DNA from: CBDDKZ01 sp965230415 | GTDB lineage: Bacteria; Bacteroidota; Bacteroidia; Cytophagales; JAAEPT01 | Assembly: GCA_965230415.1 (NCBI GenBank) | Contig: CBDDKZ010000003.1 | Span: 62,001-126,000, forward strand | DNA: 64,000 bases | Direction of reading: 5' to 3' | Shown: piece by piece, positions 54,364 to 62,633 of the stretch | How the letters are laid out: each line of letters opens with the position of its first letter | Numbering within the stretch: position 1 is the stretch's first letter | The notes under the pieces: generated by a model | What the model was told of the DNA's origin: nothing | The model's input: only the letters and a program-made list of their open reading frames with translations | Database searches by the model: none | Program-made: the position numbers and the translations under genes

Positions 54364-54924
54364 TTATTCGGCTGATGCCAATATCTTTTTTAGTTTTTGT
54401 AAAATGCGATGTGTGCGTACCTTGGCGTTAGTTTCCGTAATGCCAAGTATAAAAGCGATTTCCCTGAATGGTTTCTGTTCGAAGTACCTTAACTCTATCA
54501 ATTCAACTTCATAAACTTTCAATTGGTTCAGGGCTTGTCCCAATATAATCAATTTATCCTCTGTATCCATTTCGCTGTTTCCGTGTACAAAAATCTCCGC
54601 ATGATGATCTTCTAGTGTAATTGAACGTTGTTTTTTAGTTTTTCTAAAAAACATATTAGTCTCATTAGAAGCAATTCGATAGAGCCATGCAGAGAAAGGA
54701 ACACCTTGAAATTTGAAATTGCGTATATTCTTTAATGCCTTATAGAAAACCTGAGAAGTGATGTCTGCAGTTATTGCTTCATTGTCTACTCTTTTGAATA
54801 CATAGAGGAAAATTTGTTCGTGGTATTTGTCATATAAGAAGCTGAATTTTGCAGGATTAGTTTTCGAAGCCTCAATAAACTCCAATTCTTTAATGATATC
54901 CTGTTTTGTTTGATGATGCCGCAC
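54364..54924 (-). CDS. ECF sigma factor
   Basis: A 186-residue sigma-70 factor with region 2 (FLYDKYHEQIFLYVFKRV, then ITADITSQVFYKALKN and FSAWLYRIASNETNMFFRK) and region 4 (LNQLKVYEVELIELRYFEQKPFREIAFILGITETNAKVRTHRILQKLKKIL). The start codon is GTG at 54924. It precedes the small membrane gene and is divergent from mutS2. Confidence 0.95.
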   Translation of the reverse strand: MRHHQTKQDIIKELEFIEASKTNPAKFSFLYDKYHEQIFLYVFKRVDNEAITADITSQVFYKALKNIRNFKFQGVPFSAWLYRIASNETNMFFRKTKKQRSITLEDHHAEIFVHGNSEMDTEDKLIILGQALNQLKVYEVELIELRYFEQKPFREIAFILGITETNAKVRTHRILQKLKKILASAE

Positions 54925-55029
54925 GCTTCCTTAATTATAGCTCTGAAATCACACTCATAACGCAAGAGTAGAAATCGGTTACAAAACTTTTGATACTATT
55001 TAAAATCGGTGAAATAAAGTTTTATTTTT

Positions 55030-57429
55030 GTGAAAGTGATACAGATGATAGAGCCTAAATTAGGGTTTGATAAAATAAGAAACAAGTTACTGGAATATTG
55101 CGATAGTGAGTTGGGGAGACAACATGCACAGCAAATGTCCTGGCATACTGATAAAAAGAAGATACTGTCCAAACTCAGGGAAGTAGAGGAGTTTATATTA
55201 TTACAACAACAAAATACCTCGATTCCTACTGAGCATTTTTACGATAAGCGAACGGCGGTAAAAAGAGCCCAGATACCCGGTGCATTTTTGGAAGAAAAAG
55301 ACCTTTATGAGGTATGTTTGTCAATGAAGGCAGCCAGTGCCTGTGTTAACAATGTCTATAATGCCACAGAAGAGTCTTATAAGTACTTGCGGGAAGTTTG
55401 TAGTAATGTTTCTATAGACTTAGTGCTTGTAAACAATATTAGCGCTGTTTTCGATGATAACGGGAAAGTAAGAGATAATGCCACTAATGAGTTAGCGGCT
55501 ATTCGTACCGGACTTATTAAACATAAACAGGTACTCAGGTCTGAAATTGATCGTATTCTTAAATCTTCAAAACAAGAAGGGTTTACCGATAGCAAATCGC
55601 TACCTACACTACGAAACAGCAGGATGGTAATACCGGTAAAATCGGAGTATAAACGTAAAATTAAAGGTCTTATTCACGATGAATCCGATTCCGGACAAAC
55701 GACATATCTGGAACCCGATCAGGTTTTTGAAGCAAATAATAGAATAAGGGAGCTGGAATCTCAGGAAAGAAGAGAGCTGATTCGTATATTATCGGGGTTA
55801 ACAGAACAAATTGGGGCGGCCGCACATGACTTGCTGGAAATATATACCTTTCTGGGATATATGGATTTTATAAGGGCTAAAGCTTCGTTGGCTAAAGAAA
55901 TGGATGCGGTATGTCCGATCATTCAAGATAGACCTGTTGTATCATGGCAAGAAGCCCGTCATCCCTTGTTACTTCTTAGCCTGGGAATTAAAAAGACGAA
56001 ACCAATCAATGTTCAATTGAATGATGAGAACCGGATTTTAGTAATCTCGGGTCCGAATGCAGGTGGGAAGTCCGTTAGTTTGAAAACTGTTGGGCTGCTT
56101 CAATATATGCTTCAGTGTGGGTTGTTAGTGCCTGTAGACAAGGAAGAGAGCCGTTTCGGTGTATTTAGACAATTAATGGCAGATATTGGAGATGAACAGT
56201 CACTCGAAGATGAGTTAAGTACTTATAGTGCTCATCTGGCAAGTATGCACCTGTTTCTCAAAGAAGCGGATAAAAAAACGCTTTTACTAATCGATGAATT
56301 TGGAACGGGAACAGAGCCTGAGTATGGTGGCGCAATAGCGGAGACTTTACTGCATGAGTTTAATGTAAAAAAATCTTTCGGAGTAATCACCACGCATTAT
56401 AGCAATCTGAAAAACTATGCACGAGACAATGGAGGCGTGGTTAATGGAGCGATGTTGTTTGACAACGAGACCATGAAACCCACCTATGAATTGGAAATTG
56501 GCAAACCCGGAAGCTCTTTTGCCCTGGAAATTGCTCGTAAGATCGGAATGGACGATGACTTCATTAAAAGGGCTGCCCAAAAAGTTGGAAAGGGTAAAAT
56601 TGATTATGATCATGAAATAAGAGAACTGGAACGGGAAAAGTCTGCTTATCAGAAAGAAAGAAAGGAACTGGAAGCTACCAAAAAGCGATTAAACGAAAGT
56701 AAAGAAGACTATTTGGAGCTCAAGAAACACCTCGACAGAAATAGGAAGAGTATTATTCTAAAAGCAAAGACGGAAGGAGCATCGCTCGTTGCCGAAGCCA
56801 ACAAGGAAATCGAGAAAACCATTCGTGTTATCAAGGAATCTAAGGCCAATAAACGTTCTGTAGAACAGGCTAGAAACAAATTAGAGAAGTTTAATAAGGG
56901 GAAACTTCGGGTGAAGCAATCGGAAAAACCAGAGCCCGTTGAAGATCAGCAAGAAATAAAAACCATAGGAGGAGATCTTGAAATAGGCTGTTTTGCGAAA
57001 GTGAAAGACAGCGATATATGGGGCGAAGTAGTAGGAATGGCTGGTAACGATATTGAAATACAAGTCGGAGCCTTACGTATGCACAAGAAAAAGAAGGAGC
57101 TTGTTCGGGTTTCAAAGAAGGAAATTAAGCGCGAGAGCAAGTCTGCTCAATCCGGAGCTACTATGTTAAATAAGAGCATGAATGCTACTTCAGAATTGGA
57201 TGTACGCGGCGACAGGGCAGAAGAAGCACTTCAGAAAGTGGAGCGTTTTATAGACGATGCATTGATGGCTGGCCTGCAGCAGTTGCGAATTGTTCATGGA
57301 AGAGGTAACGGTATACTCAGAAATGTTATAAGAACAACTTTGAAAGATTATACGCAGATTCATTCCTTGCACGATGAGCACATCGAGCGTGGTGGCGATG
57401 GCGTTACTATTGTAATAATGAATGAATAA
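55030..57429 (+). CDS. mutS2: Endonuclease MutS2
   Basis: A 799-residue MutS homologue with an N-terminal clamp/lever region, a MutS-type ATPase (Walker A GPNAGGKS, residues 341-348; LLIDEFGTGTEP as Walker B), a coiled coil (about 515-630) and a C-terminal Smr nuclease domain (ELDVRGDRAEEALQKVERF, then LRIVHGRGNGIL). MutS2 suppresses recombination and rescues collided ribosomes in other bacteria; it lacks the mismatch-recognition domain. The frame starts with GTG at 55030, which gives the expected distance to GFDKIR; an ATG at 55045 is possible. Confidence 0.97.
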   Translation: MKVIQMIEPKLGFDKIRNKLLEYCDSELGRQHAQQMSWHTDKKKILSKLREVEEFILLQQQNTSIPTEHFYDKRTAVKRAQIPGAFLEEKDLYEVCLSMKAASACVNNVYNATEESYKYLREVCSNVSIDLVLVNNISAVFDDNGKVRDNATNELAAIRTGLIKHKQVLRSEIDRILKSSKQEGFTDSKSLPTLRNSRMVIPVKSEYKRKIKGLIHDESDSGQTTYLEPDQVFEANNRIRELESQERRELIRILSGLTEQIGAAAHDLLEIYTFLGYMDFIRAKASLAKEMDAVCPIIQDRPVVSWQEARHPLLLLSLGIKKTKPINVQLNDENRILVISGPNAGGKSVSLKTVGLLQYMLQCGLLVPVDKEESRFGVFRQLMADIGDEQSLEDELSTYSAHLASMHLFLKEADKKTLLLIDEFGTGTEPEYGGAIAETLLHEFNVKKSFGVITTHYSNLKNYARDNGGVVNGAMLFDNETMKPTYELEIGKPGSSFALEIARKIGMDDDFIKRAAQKVGKGKIDYDHEIRELEREKSAYQKERKELEATKKRLNESKEDYLELKKHLDRNRKSIILKAKTEGASLVAEANKEIEKTIRVIKESKANKRSVEQARNKLEKFNKGKLRVKQSEKPEPVEDQQEIKTIGGDLEIGCFAKVKDSDIWGEVVGMAGNDIEIQVGALRMHKKKKELVRVSKKEIKRESKSAQSGATMLNKSMNATSELDVRGDRAEEALQKVERFIDDALMAGLQQLRIVHGRGNGILRNVIRTTLKDYTQIHSLHDEHIERGGDGVTIVIMNE

Positions 57430-57502
57430 AAATAAGTTTGAAAAATCTCTGCGACATCTTAATCTTTGGGAGACTCTGTCGCTCTTTTATAAACGTTTCA
57501 GC

Positions 57503-58120
57503 TCAGGGTTTGAATTGATCTACTTGTAATATTTCAGAACAATACTCAAATTCGTGCTTAAGGTTTGAGCACACGACAATGGTTCTTTTATGAAGCAGCT
57601 TATGTATTTCAGATAAAAACCAATCTGTACCCTGTGAATCCAGGTTTACCGTTGGTTCATCTAAAAGTAGTATTTTACTTTTTGTATAAAGGCCAAGAAT
57701 TAATTTCAGCCTTTGTTTCATCCCGGAAGAAAAGTCACGTATCTGTTTGTTGAATGATTTGTCTAATTGAGCGGCTTCAAGTACTTCAGGGTGATAGCCA
57801 TCACCTTCTCGAAGACTAAAGTGAAAGTTTAGAGCTTCCTTCAATGTGAGCTCTTCAATGAGTTCCTGATAAGGCGCAACAATACTCAATTGTTTGAATA
57901 ATTCACTCTTTTCAATTTTTTGCCGATTAGTGTCTATATAGTTAATGGTCCCTTTAGAAGGAGATTCTATTCCGGCAATTAGCTTCAGTAGTGTAGATTT
58001 ACCAGATCCGTTAAAGCCGGTAATCGCACAGGCGCTATTGGAGTTAAATTGATACGAAACTTGTTTGAAAATCCAGTCAAATTGATATCTCTTGCCTATA
58101 TCAGCGAGAACGATATCCAT
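57503..58120 (-). CDS. ABC transporter ATP-binding protein
   Basis: A 205-residue nucleotide-binding protein with Walker A (GFNGSGKST), signature (FSSGMKQRLKL) and Walker B (ILLLDEP). The short size and sequence (LKEALNFHFSLREGDG, then DSQGTDWFLSEIHK) resemble CcmA-like or small multidrug-type ABC subunits. No permease is next to it. It starts 2 bases after lpxA and is the last gene of the lipid A cluster, so it may serve export of an envelope component. Confidence 0.88.
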   Translation of the reverse strand: MDIVLADIGKRYQFDWIFKQVSYQFNSNSACAITGFNGSGKSTLLKLIAGIESPSKGTINYIDTNRQKIEKSELFKQLSIVAPYQELIEELTLKEALNFHFSLREGDGYHPEVLEAAQLDKSFNKQIRDFSSGMKQRLKLILGLYTKSKILLLDEPTVNLDSQGTDWFLSEIHKLLHKRTIVVCSNLKHEFEYCSEILQVDQFKP

Positions 58121-58122
58121 TT

Positions 58123-58911
58123 TTATCTGGCATTTAAAGGAATATAACCGCGCATGATTCCTCTACTCGAGTTTTTAACAAAATCCAGGATAATATCTCG
58201 TTCTTCACTAGCAGGAAGCTCCGTTTCGATCAATTCGAGTGCTTTGCTATTGTTGTGACCTTTTAGGTAAAGGGTCCTGTAAATATCCTGAATTTCGTTG
58301 ATTTTTTCGTTGCTAAAACCTCTTCTCCTCAATCCGATGGAGTTGACCCCTACATAACTCAAAGGTTCACGTCCGGCCTTGGTAAATGGAGGCACATCTT
58401 TACTTACGAGAGATCCTCCCCGTATCATTGTATGACTACCGATATGTACAAATTGATGGATGGCTGTTGTACCGGCAATGATAGCATTTGGGTGTACCAC
58501 CACATGTCCGGCCATTTGAACAGAGTTACCCAAAATGGAGTAGTCACCTACAACACAATCGTGTGCAACATGTACATAAGCCATGATTAGGCAGTTGCTG
58601 CCAACGGCTGTTTTAAAACGATCTGCTGTTCCCCGATTAATAGTTACGCACTCTCTGATAACAGAATTATCTCCGATTTCAGCAGTCGTATTTTCTCCCT
58701 GAAATTTAAGATCCTGAGGGATGGCAGAAATAACAGCGCCTGGAAATATCTTGCAGTTATTTCCAATTCTTGCCCCACTCATGATAGTTACATTGGGGCC
58801 AATCCAACAGTCATCACCAATCACAACGTTATCATCGACCGTTGTGAAAGCACCTATATCTGTATTCTTGCCTATTACAGCATTTTCGTGTATATATGAT
58901 AATTTGCTCAT
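58123..58911 (-). CDS. lpxA: UDP-N-acetylglucosamine acyltransferase
   Basis: First enzyme of lipid A synthesis, which transfers a 3-hydroxyacyl chain to UDP-GlcNAc. The 262-residue protein has the left-handed beta-helix hexapeptide repeats (IGKNTDIGAFTTVDDNV, IGNNCKIFPGAVI) and the LpxA-specific blocks HVAHDCVVGD and RGGSLVSKDVPPFTKAGREP, plus the C-terminal helical domain (YRTLYLKGHNN). Its start overlaps the stop of lpxC/fabZ by 4 bases. Confidence 0.97.
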   Translation of the reverse strand: MSKLSYIHENAVIGKNTDIGAFTTVDDNVVIGDDCWIGPNVTIMSGARIGNNCKIFPGAVISAIPQDLKFQGENTTAEIGDNSVIRECVTINRGTADRFKTAVGSNCLIMAYVHVAHDCVVGDYSILGNSVQMAGHVVVHPNAIIAGTTAIHQFVHIGSHTMIRGGSLVSKDVPPFTKAGREPLSYVGVNSIGLRRRGFSNEKINEIQDIYRTLYLKGHNNSKALELIETELPASEERDIILDFVKNSSRGIMRGYIPLNAR

Positions 58912-60305
58912 TGTGTCTTTTTAACGATGCTGGCAAGAACTTTTGTTTCACACACTAAATTGTCTCCAACAAATGCTTGTCCCTTCATTTGGGCTATACC
59001 TCGTTTGATGGGTGCCAGAAGTTCGCAACGAACTACAAACGTATCACCTGGTGCTACAGGTCTTCTGAATTTACACTCATCAATTCCCATAAATAGTGTC
59101 CAGTAGTTTTCTGGGTCTTCTACTGTATTCAATACAAAAATTCCGCCAACCTGAGCAATGGTCTCAATTTGAAGTACCCCGGGGTAGAGCGGGTTGTCAG
59201 GAAAATGGCCAGGGAAGAATGGTTCGTTAATAGTAACGTTTTTAATACCTATAACAGATTTTTCATCGAGATGTACGATTCTGTCAACCAACTTAAACGG
59301 ATAGTCATGAGGTAGTGCCTCATAAATTTGCTTCGCGTCTAATAATGGTGGAATCTTTGAATCAAAACGAGGGGCTGTAGATCTTCGTTTCTTTGCCTTC
59401 AGGCTGTCTTTAATTTTTTTTGCGAACGCTACATTGGCGGCATGTCCCGGACGGGCAGCTAAAATTTGACCTTTCAATGGTTTTCCTACAAGTGCCAGGT
59501 CTCCTATTACATCCAACAGTTTATGACGGGCAGGTTCGTTTTTATATCGTAATTCTACATTGTTCAAAATACCTTCTTTTTGTACTTTGACTGTAGGTTT
59601 ATTAAATAAGGTAGCTAAGTCTTTCAGCTGGTCGTCTTCTATAACTTTATCGACAACTACGATAGCATTGTTTAAATCCCCGCCTCTTACCAGGCCTTGT
59701 TTGTGCAGCGCTTCCAATTCGTGTAAAAAGCAGAAAGTACGACAACTGGCTACTTCCTCTCTGAAGTCTGAAATATTATTTAAAGAGGCATGTTGACTAC
59801 CTAAAATAGGTGAGTTATAGTCAACCATTACTGTTACCCTGTAGTCGTTCAATGGAAGTATTGCAAGTTCAACATTCCGTTCAGAATCTTCATATGTAAT
59901 GCCTTCTGGTATTTCAACGTATTCTCTAAAAGCATTTTGCTCTTCAGTACCTACCGTTTCCAGTGCTTCAATAAATTGAATGGAACTACCATCTAAGATG
60001 GGGATTTCATCGGCATCTAGTTCAATAATAACATTATCTACCTGCAAGCCAACCAGAGCAGCAAGAGCATGTTCGACTGTAGCAACACGAGCACCGTTTT
60101 GTTCGAGCGTAGTTCCGCGGGAAATATCCACTACGTTGTCTACGTCGGCATCAATAACAGGTTCTTCCGGTAAATCAACTCTTTTAAACTTAATACCATG
60201 TCCCGGACCGGCAGGTTTAAAGGTTAAATTAACAGACTTACCAGTATGTAAACCGATGCCGGAAACAGATACTGGTTCTTTAATAGTGTGTTGTTTTACG
60301 TTCAT
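58908..60305 (-). CDS. lpxC/fabZ: Bifunctional LpxC deacetylase / FabZ dehydratase fusion
   Basis: A 465-residue fusion found across Bacteroidota. The N-terminal 300 residues are LpxC, the zinc enzyme that commits lipid A synthesis (HTIKEPVSVSGIGLHTGK; VEHALAALVGL; RHKLLDVIGDL). The C-terminal 140 residues are FabZ, the 3-hydroxyacyl-ACP dehydratase (EPFFPGHFPDNPLYPGVLQIE, with the active-site His and Glu). The linker (RSTAPRFDSKIPP) is short. It starts 7 bases after the lpxD stop and overlaps lpxA by 4 bases. Confidence 0.98.
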   Translation of the reverse strand: MNVKQHTIKEPVSVSGIGLHTGKSVNLTFKPAGPGHGIKFKRVDLPEEPVIDADVDNVVDISRGTTLEQNGARVATVEHALAALVGLQVDNVIIELDADEIPILDGSSIQFIEALETVGTEEQNAFREYVEIPEGITYEDSERNVELAILPLNDYRVTVMVDYNSPILGSQHASLNNISDFREEVASCRTFCFLHELEALHKQGLVRGGDLNNAIVVVDKVIEDDQLKDLATLFNKPTVKVQKEGILNNVELRYKNEPARHKLLDVIGDLALVGKPLKGQILAARPGHAANVAFAKKIKDSLKAKKRRSTAPRFDSKIPPLLDAKQIYEALPHDYPFKLVDRIVHLDEKSVIGIKNVTINEPFFPGHFPDNPLYPGVLQIETIAQVGGIFVLNTVEDPENYWTLFMGIDECKFRRPVAPGDTFVVRCELLAPIKRGIAQMKGQAFVGDNLVCETKVLASIVKKTQ

Positions 60306-60312
60306 ACTTTTC

Positions 60313-61353
60313 CTATTCGGACCGCAAAGTTAGAATTTTTTCTTCCAATTCCTCAATACGGTTGACTATTTCGGGAAGGTTTTTAAAAACAGCGTAGGAT
60401 TTAAAGTAATTTTTTACTGGAAACCCAGGCTGTCCAACAAGTGCTTCCCCTTCTTTTCTTATTGTTTTAATGATGCCTGTCTTCGCTGCGAGTTTGGTGT
60501 TGTTGGCGATTTTTACATGTCCGCCTATACCTACCTGGCCTCCAAATATACATTGCTCTCCAATTTTTGTGGAGCCTGAGATTCCTGTTTGAGCAGCGAT
60601 TACGGTGTTTTTTCCAATTTCAACATTATGAGCTACTTGTATGAGATTGTCAAGTTTAACTCCCGATTCTATTACTGTGGACCCCATCGTCGCGCAGTCT
60701 ACAACAGTATTGGCACCTATGCTTACATCATCTTTTATCACTACATTTCCTAATTGTGGAATTGTTTTATAACTACCATCTGCCTGAGGAGCAAAACCAA
60801 ATCCATCACTTCCTATTACAGAGCCGGCGTGCAAGGTACAACGCGACCCAACGCTACAGTTGCTGTATATTTTTACACCGGCAAATAAAATGGTATTATC
60901 GCCAACGGTAACATTATCACCAATATGCACATGCGGATGAATTTTTACGTTTTTACCAATGCGACAATTCGATCCTATATATGAAAAAGCAGCACGGTAA
61001 ATGTTTGCCCCGGTTTCACTGTTATTCCCAATGAATGAAGGTTCTTCGATGCCTGCTTTGGACATATTGATTAGCTTGTCATATTCCTCCAGTAGTTTGG
61101 TGAAGCAGGTATAAGGGTCGTCCACGCGTATCAAGGTAGTGCTTAGTGTTTGTTTTGGAACAAATTCTTTGTTCACAATTACAGCACTCGCGTTGGTATC
61201 ATAAATATAACTTTCGTATTTGGGGTTGGCGAGAAAAGCAATGTCTCCCTTTTTCGCTTCTTCTATTTTTCCAACATTACTAATAAATTCGTCTTCTTTC
61301 CCTTCAACAGTCCCTTGCAATAAAAGACCAATATCTTTAATAGAAAATTTCAT
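60313..61353 (-). CDS. lpxD: UDP-3-O-acylglucosamine N-acyltransferase
   Basis: Third step of lipid A synthesis. The 346-residue protein has the LpxD N-terminal domain (MKFSIKDIGLLLQGTVEGKED), a long hexapeptide beta-helix (GKNVKIHPHVHIGDNVTVGD, DNTILFAGVKIYSNCSVGSR) and the conserved IQVAHNVEIGKNTVIAAQTG with catalytic His. The ATG at 61353 gives the standard start; the longer frame reaches back into the HD gene. It begins 4 bases after that gene ends, so translation is likely coupled. Confidence 0.97.
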   Translation of the reverse strand: MKFSIKDIGLLLQGTVEGKEDEFISNVGKIEEAKKGDIAFLANPKYESYIYDTNASAVIVNKEFVPKQTLSTTLIRVDDPYTCFTKLLEEYDKLINMSKAGIEEPSFIGNNSETGANIYRAAFSYIGSNCRIGKNVKIHPHVHIGDNVTVGDNTILFAGVKIYSNCSVGSRCTLHAGSVIGSDGFGFAPQADGSYKTIPQLGNVVIKDDVSIGANTVVDCATMGSTVIESGVKLDNLIQVAHNVEIGKNTVIAAQTGISGSTKIGEQCIFGGQVGIGGHVKIANNTKLAAKTGIIKTIRKEGEALVGQPGFPVKNYFKSYAVFKNLPEIVNRIEELEEKILTLRSE

Positions 61354-61357
61354 ATAG

Positions 61358-62578
61358 TTACTTTTTAGGCCAACAAACAAAATTCTTTCGTACTATTTTG
61401 CTTATAGCTTTAATATTAGGTAAATCCGATGCCTGTGCCACATCTTTTATCTCACCCTTTTTTGAGATAATGTTTATATGCTTACCTTTAGAAACATAGG
61501 CCTCATTACTGATACTGCCTGTCGCATAAAGATAAGCACTGTCTTTTTTCTTAATGTTAAAACTCTTACTAATATTTTCTCTGATATCATTTATTTTTGT
61601 CTTATCTACTTGGTCGTTAGTGAGTGTTATTTTGAAAAGCTTTCTTTCCAATAAGTAATTGCAGATTGTAGATAGTATCTTGTCATCTAAATTCTTCCAT
61701 ATTTTAATAGCTCCCCATATATCGTAATCATCTAGATTAGTGAAGTAGTTAAAATAGGATTCATTCGTTACCAATTCGGGAATATTGATATCTTTTTCTA
61801 AGAATGATTTTAGTTCTATGGTGCAAAATAAGTCATAATTTTGACTTGCTAAGAATTTTGCACGTTTAAATAATAGAATTAACATTTGTTCGGCACTTAC
61901 CGAAGTTTTATGAAGGTAAACTTGCCAATACATGAGGCGTCGAGCGTTTAAAAAGTTTTCAACACTGTATATCCCTTTTTGCTCAATCACCAGATGGTCT
62001 TGCGAAACGTCCAACATTTTAATAATTCTGCTAGCTCCAATTGTTCCTTCCGACACTCCTGTAAAAAAACAATCTCGCTGCAGGTAGTCAAGCCTGTCTA
62101 TATCCAGCTGGCTTGAGACCAGCTGTGACAAGAAAGGACGACTATAATCATGATTGAAAATGTCTATGGCAGTAGATATTGCACCATTAAATTGTGCATT
62201 TAACCTTTCCATAATTACCAGTGAAAGATCTTCGTGGTGTACTCCCGGCATTATGGCACTTTCCAATGCATGACTAAATGGACCATGTCCTATATCGTGC
62301 AATAATATGGCTATTTGAGCAGATTCGAATTCATGATCACTAATCTCATGACCTTTTCCTCTAAGGTTTTGTAATGCCTCACCCATTAAGTGCATAGCCC
62401 CTAAAGCATGATGAAACCGGGTATGTAAGGCGCCCGGGTATACATAACTTGTGAGTCCCAGTTGTGAGATTCTTCTTAATCGTTGAAAAATAGGGTGATT
62501 TATGATGTCGAAAATTAAATCACTCGGAATGCTTATGAATCCGTAAACCGGATCGTTGAATATTTTTTTCTTGTTCAA
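61358..62578 (-). CDS. HD-domain phosphohydrolase (SAMHD1/dGTPase-like)
   Basis: A 406-residue metal-dependent hydrolase. The HD motif is complete: RFHHALGAMHL, then LLHDIGHGPFSHALE and QLDIDRLDYLQRDCFFTGV. This arrangement is of the SAMHD1/YpgQ-type HD family that acts on deoxynucleoside triphosphates or related compounds. The likely start is a TTG at 62578. It begins the operon with lpxD and lpxC/fabZ and is divergent from porX (55 bases), a gene order common in Bacteroidota. Confidence 0.92.
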   Translation of the reverse strand: MNKKKIFNDPVYGFISIPSDLIFDIINHPIFQRLRRISQLGLTSYVYPGALHTRFHHALGAMHLMGEALQNLRGKGHEISDHEFESAQIAILLHDIGHGPFSHALESAIMPGVHHEDLSLVIMERLNAQFNGAISTAIDIFNHDYSRPFLSQLVSSQLDIDRLDYLQRDCFFTGVSEGTIGASRIIKMLDVSQDHLVIEQKGIYSVENFLNARRLMYWQVYLHKTSVSAEQMLILLFKRAKFLASQNYDLFCTIELKSFLEKDINIPELVTNESYFNYFTNLDDYDIWGAIKIWKNLDDKILSTICNYLLERKLFKITLTNDQVDKTKINDIRENISKSFNIKKKDSAYLYATGSISNEAYVSKGKHINIISKKGEIKDVAQASDLPNIKAISKIVRKNFVCWPKK

Positions 62579-62633
62579 AATTTTATTAAATAACGAGCGT
62601 TAATCTATCAAACGTCAATATTAAAATAAATTT

